Part shown: in pieces, positions 11,201-18,354 of the stretch
How the letters are laid out: each line of letters opens with the position of its first letter
How positions within the stretch are numbered: the stretch's first letter is position 1
NCBI RefSeq assembly: GCF_037975245.1
Contig: NC_092582.1
Location: 4,814,001-4,878,000 of the forward strand
Source of the DNA: Apostichopus japonicus
Lineage: Eukaryota > Echinodermata > Holothuroidea > Aspidochirotida > Stichopodidae
Reading direction: 5' to 3'
Length of the DNA stretch: 64,000 nt
The notes under the pieces: model-generated
What the model saw: only the letters and a program-made list of their open reading frames with translations
Told to the model about the DNA's origin: nothing
Databases searched by the model: none
Translations under genes and position numbers: made by a program

Positions 11201-14200
11201 TGTAGCAACATGAACAAAATGTCACTTGCAAGCAACAGAAAGTTAACTTTTTCAGATGGCCGCACGCGGTTTGGTGCGAGTCTTCAATGCCTCTCATAAA
11301 ATTAAATATCTAATCGTTATGATAATTCTCAAGAAAATAGCTTGGGCTTGACATCAATGTGGTGTTTGGTGACTTTGTGTGTTGGCTGTGGTACACATAG
11401 GTAGCTACATTGATAGACACTGTAGCTGCAGTGTAATTTTTATTTTAGTTTAGTAGAAAAAAATGGATCAGGAGGGACACTGAATCCCCATCAAGGAACC
11501 TATTGTGTAAAAGTCAAGTGTGAACCAGTTTTTTAAGTGCAAATTTATCCCACAGAGAAAACTCAAACACATCCTAGTTTGTTTGTTAAAATTCTGTATT
11601 CCTATTTGTTTCTGTTACAGCTATCCAGCATGGGCTATGCAATGACATTCTCCTCTTGTAAGCGCAGTACTGTTAGTCCCAACTCACTGGAAGGCCTTTA
11701 TTTCTACCGTGCCCCAGAAAGGGCCGACGGTCCAATCAAATCATCGAAAGAAGCTGATATCTATGCGTAATATATATCTCATATGATTTCAAGAAGAAAC
11801 AATTACATTCATTTGTAATTCATGAATTGCCCAGCCTAAACATATAAAAAAAAAATCAAATTAATTTTCGAATTAACCAATTAGATTTTGGTAATAACAT
11901 TTTTCTAAAAGACCTTAAAATAAAGATCGGAAAACTTGATTAATATGCCTGTAGGTGATCAAATTTTGTTTGAAGAGGCAAGACCATGTTCACCTAATGT
12001 AAATGACCTACTAACATTCTTTACATAAAAAATATCCATTACCGATGCCACAATATCAAGTTAGTTGTAAACCCCCCCCCCAAAAAAAAAAAAACAACAA
12101 CACCAGTATGTTTATGAAGCAATCAACTTCAGCCATCAAAACATCCCTATGAGAAGGCTTCAGTCAACTTTGTCATTTGGTTGCCATAGTTCCGCCAAAT
12201 TTTCTCGTCAGTAGACCAAATGTTTTCCTTTGTAATAGCAAAGGTTTCCTGAAAGGTAATAGTTTTCAAATTCATAGTGAAAGTCACCTGTAAATTTTAC
12301 CATATCTCGTAGAGTATTCTCGTTGATTACAATTTTATAAAATGTTTGTTATTTTATGTGTTTTCTTACATATATTTTTCTTCTCTCTTCAAATTTTCAT
12401 GCTAGCTTTGTTCCATATTCTTTATTTTTCTAGTGTCTTTCATAAACTGTTCTTTCTGCCTTGCTCTGTTTTCCTCTCAACCTGTCTATGATTAGACAAT
12501 GTGTACCTGAGCAAAGGGCTGTTAGTCGTTACATATTTTAGTTTACAAAGCTTCAAGTCCCTGCGACTGTCGGGTAATTGCGTCTTACCATTTCCTATTT
12601 AGTTTGCAATGCTTCAAGTCTCTGCTACTGTCCGGTAATTGCGTCTTACCAGTTCCGATTTTGTTTGCAATGCTTTAAGTCTCTTGCGACTGTCTGGTAA
12701 TTGCGTCTTACCATTTCCTATTTAGTTTGCAATGCTTCAAGTACTTGCAACTGTCCGGTAATTGCGTCTTACAATTTCCGATTTAGTTGGCAATGCTTCA
12801 AGTCCCTGTGACTGTTCGGTAATTATGTCTTACCATTTTTGCTTTAGTTTGTAATGTCTCTGCGACAGTCCAATAATTGCTTCTAACCATTTCCGATGCA
12901 GTTTGCAATGCTTCAAGTTTCTGTGACATACAGGTAATTGCGTCTTTCCAATTCTGAATTAGTTTGCAATGCTTCAAGTCTCTGCGACAGTCCGGTAATT
13001 GCATCTTACCATTTCCGATTTAGTTTGCAATGCTTCAAGTCCCTGTGACTATTCGGTAATTATGTCTTACCATTTTTGCTTTAGTTTGTAATGCTTCAAG
13101 TCTCTGCGACAGTCCAATAATTGCGTCTAACCATTTCCGATGCAGTTTGCAATGCTTCAAGTCTCTGTGACATACGGGTTATTGCATCTTTCCAATTCTA
13201 AAAAATGAAAATTACAGTCCAGTAATTGCATCTTACCATTTTTTCTCTCTCATCAGGTTTGGAATCATTCTTTGGGAGATTTTTACTCAAACCAAGCCAT
13301 TCTCCAGTGTATTAGGTATACAATTCTTTTTAATATATTAATTAATTAACAGTTGTGTTTAATTCACTCCTCTCTTTCCTGTCTCCTATACACACAGACA
13401 CACTCCAATCTACCCTAGCCTAACAAACTGGTCATAGCATTCTTGCACTGAATATTCCATTCAGAAGTCCTACAATGCTTCTTAGATCAAAGGAGTTTCG
13501 TTAATTTCATATCAGACTGTCAAGTACATTTCTTCATGGAAGTTTGTGATTCTAAGACATGGTCCGCATATAAATTAACTGTAATGAAATTGTACTGGTT
13601 TGCAGTGTAGACACTGTGTAGGCCTATGCGTACATGAACAGCCATATTTATGGAAGCCTAAATGGTGCAAATCTGTAGGGGGCTGTGGGATTCCAGTAAA
13701 TATGAAATGTCAATTGTTTTAGTTTTGCATATCAGAAATGTGGGACACGAAATGTGAGAGGTAATTAACAGATGGAAGACACTTACACTGAGCTGCTGGG
13801 ACAGTTCGGTCTAATGGCAGACGTCTGGCAAACCCGAGTGTGTATATCCAAGAGTGTGTGTCTCGTCTCGGTCGATTTTGAAATTAAAAATCATCTGGTT
13901 TTGATATTTTATTTCATGAATAGCATCCAGATATTTCATCACAGATAAAATCCAGGAATTTGAAATTATCTTAATTGTATGGTCATCTCTTTTCATTTAG
14001 GAGAAGATGCCAGTGAGGACGCTGTACAGAAATTCATTTGTAAGGACAAGAAGGAGGAGTTTGAACTGAAGCTTGATGATCGTCTCAACGATGATTTGAG
14101 TCAGCTTGTGAGGCGCTGCAGATCGTTTGATCCAAAGGACAGGCCCAAAATATCAGGTACATTAAAACAGAACAATAAAACTGTCAGAATAGGGGATGAG

Positions 14201-15022
14201 AAGTGGGTACCATTGGGTCGATTAAATATTTAGGATACAAAGCCTAGAAAATTACCGTCTTGATATTTGCAACAACAAAAAAGCGAGTAAATTTTTTTTC
14301 CTCAAAATTTTGATTTTTTTTTTTTCCTTTGATTTTCTTATCTCCTTTCTATCCTCACATTAATGTTGAATCTAAATGAAAAAAAAAAATTGTGACATTC
14401 AATTACATGAAATTTTATAAGCTGGGCATGTGAAGAAAGGACTTAGTGATTGTGATGGCTTCTCCACTGAGATCCGTCCAAACACTCGGTGATTAAACTC
14501 TTCATCTGGAAAGCTGAAGGGAGACTGATGTAATGAGATATCGTTCACATAGTTGCAACTGGTGGGAACCGAGCACACCTAAAAATATGATTATGAAATA
14601 ATAAATCGCTTGAAAGGGCCAATCAGATGTGAACTTTCCAAGTAGACTCCGCCTTCATGCATAACATGCATACGCAAATGCGAACACCTTTCATCTGAGA
14701 TCTTATTGTTGTTAAGAGGTTCATTTTAGATCCCAGTTATCCGTTATAGGTTTGTTCTGCAGCAGAGGGAATCTACCCAATGCTACTTTTTTTTATCCAT
14801 TTTCCTGTAAAAAAACGATTTAGATATCATACAAAAAGATGTGTCCTACAACTACCCTTAACATATTCTTAAACCTTGTGTTTCTGTTTAGTAGGGTTGT
14901 TTTTTTTCAGTCTACCAAATTGACCCAAAAGATTTCCTTCTTTTTCAGAAATTGAAAGCGTGCTTTCAGAAATTCGAGACGAATTTCAGGAAAGGGAATT
15001 CGAGACTGAACCCCACGCTTGA
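2041..15022 (+). CDS. MLKL: MLKL-like pseudokinase, complete 11-exon gene (471 aa predicted)
   Basis: Exons: 2041-2242, 3012-3214, 4579-4654, 5493-5558, 6657-6789, 7640-7740, 9414-9613, 11621-11766, 13257-13315, 14001-14156, 14949-15022. The phases join without conflict and give 1416 nt, 471 codons plus stop, the length of human MLKL. Residues 1-135 form a helical N-terminal domain like the MLKL four-helix bundle, 136-182 a linker or brace, and about 190-470 a kinase fold. Family hallmarks include SPSIVRVFG (247-255), EYMEKGTLR (268-276), AARSLYRIH (297-305), YRAPER (356-361) and DIYAFGIILWEIF. The beta-3 lysine (K221) and a candidate alpha-C glutamate (E238) are kept. HRD reads HTA (310-312), the catalytic Asn is Lys (K317), and DFG reads SMG (330-332), so it should be catalytically dead. 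In vertebrates MLKL is phosphorylated by RIPK3 and permeabilises the plasma membrane during necroptosis; the same role here is inference. The ATG at 2041 is chosen because it begins the helical domain. A related HeLo-domain kinase is the main alternative. Confidence 0.88.
2294..2662. mobile_element. TTAA-flanked MITE, family B, copy 1
   Basis: A 361-bp element (2298-2658) bounded by TTAA at 2294-2297 and 2659-2662, with long imperfect terminal inverted repeats: the left end (GGTCTGCTGTATAGACC) matches the reverse complement of the right end (AGATTTGCTTTATTGGC), and pairing continues inward through ATTATAGCAC-type sequence. It lies in intron 1. A second copy in the other orientation is at 35542-35903. 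The TTAA flank suggests mobilisation by a piggyBac-like transposase, which is inference. Confidence 0.72.
2761..2830 (+). mobile_element. Truncated TTAA-MITE, family A, one end only
   Basis: Starts TTAA at 2761 followed by AGGGTGTGAAGACTCACAC and an AGAAACGTCT block, matching the end of the fuller copies at about 10925 and 57012. Similarity fades after about 2830, so this is a fragment. Confidence 0.55.
3012..3214 (+). CDS. MLKL: MLKL-like exon 2: second half of N-terminal domain
   Basis: Encodes residues 68-135 (ELKGVLDSIKDLFEDISVF, then LVGRFIRKYSEYNKKFKEF). The acceptor after ttttttttttaaag at 3011 restores the phase left by exon 1. Another acceptor-like cag at 2947 would shift frame into a stop at 2992, so it is not the coding one. 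Donor gtaagt at 3215; the exon ends in phase 0. Confidence 0.8.
3215..4578 (+). other. Intron 2 of the MLKL-like gene
   Basis: Contains a dispersed-repeat fragment at about 3598-3672 (minus strand; AAGAAGATCCTGCTAGGATC core, also seen near 27965-28010 and 38985-39075). A stretch at 4290-4445 has many GACTTG/CAAGTC words in both orientations. I see nothing else recognisable. Confidence 0.55.
4579..4654 (+). CDS. MLKL: MLKL-like exon 3: linker or brace helix
   Basis: A 76-bp exon after tttttcctgtag, followed by donor gtaagt. It encodes DTNLAVSFNIAEDIKCNVET and RELEK. Phase 0 in and phase 1 out match both neighbours. By position it corresponds to the brace region between the helical bundle and pseudokinase of MLKL; sequence similarity here is weak. 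Confidence 0.75.
5150..5367 (-). mobile_element. tRNA-derived SINE (minus strand)
   Basis: On the minus strand, 5367 down to 5302 reads as a tRNA-like head: A box TTAGCTCAGTGGTAAACGC and B box GGTTCGAGTCACTCC with complementary GGAGTG/CACTCC ends. A non-tRNA body follows, ending in GGATCTAATATACATATA near 5150. Pol III box spacing is normal but the anticodon loop is irregular, so it is a SINE or tRNA pseudogene rather than a working tRNA. It lies in intron 3. Confidence 0.65.
5493..5558 (+). CDS. MLKL: MLKL-like exon 4: linker or brace helix
   Basis: A 66-bp phase 1-1 exon after ttttctggacag, with donor gtaatt at 5559. It encodes CNQLREELKVQKVVNEFMKK, a charged helix. Being symmetric, it could be skipped without a frame change. 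Confidence 0.72.
5840..6178 (-). mobile_element. SINE with tRNA-Met-like head (minus strand)
   Basis: The minus strand from 6178 to 6117 resembles an elongator tRNA-Met: TGGTTCAGCAGTTAGAG (A box), an anticodon loop CTCATAA containing CAT, and a degenerate B box AGGTCAAAATTCC. A downstream body runs to about 5840; that boundary is uncertain. It lies in intron 4. The decayed B box and missing acceptor-stem pairing argue against a functional tRNA. Confidence 0.55.
6657..6789 (+). CDS. MLKL: MLKL-like exon 5: pseudokinase N-lobe, glycine loop and beta-3 lysine
   Basis: Encodes residues 183-226 and the first two bases of codon 227. The nucleotide loop is degenerate (TEGTFCTYY instead of GxGxxG) and the beta-3 strand reads EEVVVKEI with the ATP-site lysine at K221. 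Acceptor ttctccacag at 6656, donor gtaatt at 6790. Retention of Lys with a degraded loop is typical of MLKL proteins. Confidence 0.85.
7640..7740 (+). CDS. MLKL: MLKL-like exon 6: alpha-C helix and beta-4
   Basis: Encodes FARETRNLMFFTSPSIVRVF and GLCDSE. The alpha-C glutamate is probably E238. SPSIVRVFGLC closely parallels the equivalent SPN-I-RIFGIC stretch of vertebrate MLKL. Acceptor cttcctagcag, donor gtaggt at 7741; the exon ends in phase 1. Confidence 0.86.
7872..8498. mobile_element. hAT-type MITE, 611 bp, with perfect 8-bp target duplication
   Basis: The element runs 7880-8490 between two identical copies of GGTAGGGA (7872-7879 and 8491-8498). The ends are inverted repeats: CAGTGGCGGACTGG at the left and CAGGGGCGGACTGG at the right (reverse complement). 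GGGCAATGCCCGG and ATGCCCGGGCCGG lie just inside them. Eight-base duplications with CAG-starting ends are typical of hAT elements. No transposase is encoded, so it is non-autonomous. It lies in intron 6. Confidence 0.9.
8886..9339. mobile_element. Foldback element with tandem 16-bp terminal repeats
   Basis: Four left copies of a 16-bp unit (TCTCTATGTTCCGACG) at 8891-8955 face three inverted copies at 9285-9335. The AT-rich interior also pairs with itself (GACAAAAAGAAA near both inner edges, then ATCCAAAAA, TTTGTACCA and CCCCAATATTTTT). The whole 454 bp therefore approximates one long imperfect hairpin. It lies in intron 6. The open frames on both strands here are by-products, with near-identical peptides because of the palindrome. 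No clear target duplication. Confidence 0.78.
9414..9613 (+). CDS. MLKL: MLKL-like exon 7: hinge, alpha-E and degenerate catalytic loop
   Basis: Encodes residues 261-327: hinge FSVLEYMEKGTLRQVL, alpha-E AARSLYRIH, and the catalytic loop as VHTALRTEKFLV. Relative to HRDxxxxN, the Asp is Ala (A312) and the Asn is Lys (K317), removing the catalytic base and a metal ligand. Acceptor tttccttcag at 9413, donor gtaatg at 9614; the exon ends in phase 0. Confidence 0.88.
9785..10330 (+). repeat. Degenerate tandem repeat of about 115-135 bp, roughly four copies
   Basis: The phrases AACTCCAAAAGTTAAGCTTG / TCAGAAGTAAAGCTTG / CTCCAGATGTAAAGCCTA / CCCCAAAAGTAAAATTAG recur at about 115-140 bp spacing, each followed by a TTATTGAGTACAA-like stretch. 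Copies are well diverged. It lies in intron 7. Confidence 0.55.
10290..10860 (+). repeat. Dispersed repeat R, copy A (without internal MITE)
   Basis: Aligns with the reverse complement of 56455-57310. Landmarks are CATCTGGCAACAGCAGAA, GAACATTGACAG, ACATTCCAAATGTA, ATCTCAAGTTAG and TCACCAGAAAAT. In this copy the sequence is continuous across the point where the other copy carries a TTAA MITE. The repeat class is unknown. Confidence 0.68.
10925..11299 (+). mobile_element. TTAA-MITE, family A, near-complete copy 1
   Basis: About 365 bp with inverted ends (AAGGGTGTGAAGACTCG at left; reverse complement of right AGGCATTGAAGACTCGCAC). The interior is collinear with the inverse of 56671-57008, sharing GAAACGTCTAATGCCGGTAA, TGCTACCGTCGGTAATTA and GATGGCCGCACGCGG. 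The flanking TTAA has decayed in this copy. It lies in intron 7. Confidence 0.75.
11441..11505 (-). mobile_element. LINE 3'-end fragment (minus strand)
   Basis: AGTTTAGTAGAAAAAA, GGATCAGGAGGGACACT and CCCCATCAAGGA also occur in order at 27549-27605, where they follow the end of a LINE reverse-transcriptase ORF. This is therefore a 5'-truncated tail of the same LINE family, in intron 7 about 115 bp before exon 8. Confidence 0.6.
11621..11766 (+). CDS. MLKL: MLKL-like exon 8: degenerate DFG and activation segment
   Basis: Encodes residues 328-375 and part of codon 376. DFG is SMG (330-332), so the magnesium-binding Asp is lost. The activation segment (333-356) is rich in Ser/Thr (T336, S338, S339, S343, T344, S346, S349) and ends in YRAPER, then SKEADIYA. 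In vertebrate MLKL this segment carries the RIPK3 phosphorylation sites; phosphorylation here is inference. Acceptor ctgttacag, donor gtaata. Confidence 0.86.
12541..13243 (+). repeat. 61-bp minisatellite, about 11.5 copies, with 4-unit higher-order repeat
   Basis: Unit approximately GTTTGCAATGCTTCAAGTCT + CTGCGACTGTCCGGTAATTG + CGTCTTACCATTTCCGATTTA. Unit starts are at 12541, 12602, 12663, 12725, 12786, 12847 (7 bases missing), 12901, 12962, 13023, 13084 and 13145, with a partial copy at about 13213. Units 5-8 and 9-12 match pairwise (for example the distinctive TTTTTGCTTTAGTTTGTAAT), giving a 237-bp higher-order period. The last partial unit lies directly against the exon 9 acceptor tract. 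Confidence 0.9.
13257..13315 (+). CDS. MLKL: MLKL-like exon 9: alpha-F helix
   Basis: A 59-bp exon encoding FGIILWEIFTQTKPFSSVL, the conserved end of the kinase C-lobe core (compare FGIVLWEI in vertebrate MLKL). Acceptor tctctctcatcag at 13256, donor gtatac at 13316; phase 2 in, phase 1 out. Confidence 0.87.
14001..14156 (+). CDS. MLKL: MLKL-like exon 10: C-lobe helices
   Basis: Encodes EDASEDAVQKFICKDKKEEF through LVRRCRSFDPKDRPKIS. The RCRSFDPKDRP segment is the usual kinase alpha-H/alpha-I motif (C-x-x-x-x-P-x-x-R-P). Acceptor ttttcatttag at 14000, donor gtacat at 14157; phase 1-1. Confidence 0.87.
14949..15022 (+). CDS. MLKL: MLKL-like exon 11: C-terminal helix and stop
   Basis: Encodes EIESVLSEIRDEFQEREFET plus EPHA, then TGA at 15020-15022. 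The final helix matches the place of the C-terminal alpha-I continuation in MLKL (vertebrate ILERLSAV-like). Acceptor ctttttcag at 14948. Confidence 0.84.
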
Positions 15023-15333
15023 GGAGATCGACACCAAGAAAGGAGGTTTAATGTCGAAAATAACTTTTCTGTCTTTTTTTTTTTTTTTGGCTAAAGATGA
15101 TTTTAATCATGTTGTTAATTGGTTTTAATATATGTTGTGTTCACATTATTAAGACTAATTACTTACGTTTTCCTGTGATAACTGTGATAACAGACTGAAA
15201 TGAATATGATCAGCTAAAATTCAATTTTTTTTAAATTGGATAACAGATAAAAGAGGAATTGTCAGAAATCAGTAGAACAATATTGCAAAAATAGAAGAAA
15301 AAACTACAGACCACTCAACTGCACAAAAATTTA

Positions 15334-15339
15334 AATAAA
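15334..15339 (+). terminator. Candidate polyadenylation signal AATAAA of the MLKL-like gene
   Basis: First AATAAA found after the stop codon at 15022, about 310 bases downstream. Position and spacing are reasonable; there is no transcript evidence. Confidence 0.4.
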
Positions 15340-18218
15340 AGAGTTGTGTATTGAAGGAATATATAGTTCCCATGGTTACGGGTTCAAGGTCACCTGCCTA
15401 CTATACATGAGCATATGATAATCAGGAATTATGGTCAGGAGATTATAAAAAATTAAAAAGGATAAAAAAAAATGAAAAAAAATGAAAAAGGGAGGATTCT
15501 TTTAATAGCAAGACCATGGAAACATGAATTTGATATTTTAAACTAAAACTAATTAGTTGATTTTGCTAATGATTTTAATTTCTAAGTATTCTTTATTTAT
15601 TGCAAACAAGAATATTTTGGTAACTTGAACCTTTTCTACAGATGAAAAAAGATTTAGCATTTTCATATTTTTCTACAGAGGGAGGCTGGTTATGTGGTTG
15701 TGTACGCTGACTTTCCTTGTAAGGGGGAACCGTCTGGAAGCATCCTTCCCTAGAAATGTTTTTGTAACATTTTTAGACATGACAGTGGTGTATTCTGAGG
15801 CATATTTAATCAAAAATATCATGAATGACAAATGTTGCATAGTAAACACAAATTGAACGACTTCAGGAATTGTTCTGCCATTTAAAAATAAGTAAATTTA
15901 TAGTAATATTTTGCATTCTCATCAACATAACTTGGGCTGAATGTTAGGTTTTACTAATAATTACTTTTGAATGTTTTTGGGAAGTTGGAAAAGGGAGGGT
16001 GGGGGAGGGGGGAGTTGATAGGGGAATGAGGGTGGTCACTGCCCAAACTCCTCTGGGTTCCTACCTGAAAAATATCACAAATTTAATCATTTTTCTTTCA
16101 TTTTTAAAGTTACTTTAATGGAAATATTGCTTTCAGTGTACTGAACATTTATTATCAAGTCAAGAGTTGGAGGAAGTTCCTATGCTTGTAGTTTATTTAT
16201 ATATTATATATAGAAGAAATTCATACTGAGAGCTTCAAGCCCCAGTTAAGATGTCTCATATGAGGTGAAAACACCAATTGTTTATTTTGATGGTAGTGTA
16301 TGATATGAATGAAAAGAAGATGGCCAGATTTTGATAAAATTGGAAATTGGATATATGACTCTGAAGGCTGTTGGTATGTATATATGGACAAAGTAAATGC
16401 ATTCAAACCATCAATGAAATTGCTAATGGCTAAAGTTGTATGAACGTTTAGTGAAATTTCTGAAAATTTTCTGCATGAACCTCATAGCCTTTTTGTAGTG
16501 CAAAGATATTAACTAATCCGCCCAGTTTGTGATTATTGAGGAATGGTCATTGATTATAAATAGATTACACCTTTCCTAAGACAGACCTAACATTGCCTAT
16601 CATGGAGACTACCACAAGCATGGGTAAATAAATAAGCCGTACCGTGGACTGGCCAGTTGAACAATCAGGGAGTGTCCAAAGGCCCTGGGCTTTAGGGGCT
16701 TCACTAGCCTTCATAGCCTGCTTATCAAATCAGATATTAATTATATACTTCAGCTCAAGATTGTTTATAATGTTCTAACTAAATGTGTTGGAGGGAACTG
16801 TAGAACATTTACTGCAAAGAAACAAAAGCTCTACTAACATGCAAAACAATTTGTATCTTTATATTTTTAATATTCGTTTACACTGAAGTACGTCCAGCAA
16901 GGTACACTATGCTTTTAACAATATAGTTGTTTTGACGCTGATGCACACTTTATGTGGCTTCATTATACAATCCCCATGAACTGAATTACAATAAAAACTG
17001 ACAGTTAAGATATCAAGTGTGTTAAATCTTGTTACTTTTTTGTCACACCATTTGTATTGCTGCCTTCGTCCCTAGTGTGGGGGGGGGTGGCTAGATCACT
17101 GTAAGCCCTCCCTCGACACAAGATAACACATACCATAAATTGGTTGAAAATACTAAAATAAATCAATTATCAGATGCATCAACCTTGTTTCTCATCAATT
17201 TTCGTGAGTATTTTGGGTTGGCTGCCACCGTCTGAAAATGCTTATTTGTCGCAACATGTTCTGCTTCCAAGTGCACAAGTTTAGACCATTTTCGATGTAC
17301 GCCCTCTTTTTCCAAAAGTTGTTTTTTTTTGTTTTTGAGAGGAGATTCCGTTATGTGTAAAACTGGATACTATGTGTGAGCGCTCGATGAGCAAGACCAC
17401 ATAATCTCACTATATGTTATTACAAAACTTAATAACAACCAGCAGGTAACCCAGACATGAAAGGTTCGAATCCCTGTTTTCCGTACATTTCTTCTCTCTA
17501 CATTTGATACGATTTTCTAGCAATTTACATAAAGTGTTGAAGTATACTATTTAAGCACATAGACCAACCCTTACCAGAAATAGTAATGAATAGCAAAATG
17601 TCATCAGTATTGCCCACAGGCCACAGAATCAAGCTAAAACTTGCAAGAGGTTTCAAAAGTTCCTTTCTGGATTTTCTGATTCTTTTATATTTTCACAGAC
17701 ACTAGTAGATGTTAGAATAGAAAATTAAAAATCCCAGTGTAGATAACAACGTTCATAGTGGCAGTTGACTGCTTGTCGAAAATCGAAATTTGATCCTCAG
17801 TAACCATACAAGTGAATTTCTAGCACAATATGGAGGCTGAATTCTGAAAACCTATAGTCGATTGTGCACACGACCATACGTCGTTATAGACTTTTTTTCT
17901 TTAGTTTTGTTAGCATTACGAATGACTTATGTTTGGACTACCGTAACTGAAAATGTGAAAATAACAAATTTCCATAAAAATTAAGCTTGAAAGCCAACTA
18001 ACATCCAAAGACTGAAAAGATAATGAATATTGCGTGCAGTCACAAGCAAAAGGAAAGAACATAAGTCTCAAAGAATTAAAGAAAAGAACTTGGTTAAGCA
18101 GGAAACATCAAATATCCTACCGGCAAAGAAAACTCATCTGAGTCCAAATGTCCATTAACTGGACCTGTCTCCTGACGCGTTTCTGTCGTTACAGGGACAG
18201 CAAATAGCACCTTGACAA
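15340..18218. other. Intergenic, no gene seen
   Basis: AT-rich sequence with a G-rich tract near 15990-16035 and a G-run near 17080. No exon-like segment or recognisable repeat. Confidence 0.5.
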
Positions 18219-18354
18219 CGGGGCGTAACCATAGAGGCTCAACTTTTCCACGGGCAGAAGTTCTCTTCCTGGCAAAACTACTTTTTTTGTGGGGGCAGAC
18301 AAATTTTCGGTGGCTAAAACCATCCCTACCTGTGGCTACGCCACTGTTTGAAAA
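18211..18354. mobile_element. Short hAT-like MITE (128 bp)
   Basis: Runs about 18219-18346 with inverted ends: left CGGGGCGTAACCATAGAGG against reverse-complemented right CAGTGGCGTAGCCACAGGTA. The flanking octamers CTTGACAA and TTTGAAAA match at 6 of 8 bases, suggesting an old target duplication. The open frames across it are incidental. Confidence 0.5.

Noticed and set aside
12798-13004. Minus-strand open frame with repeated peptide
   Set aside because: Translation of the 61-bp minisatellite in an intron.
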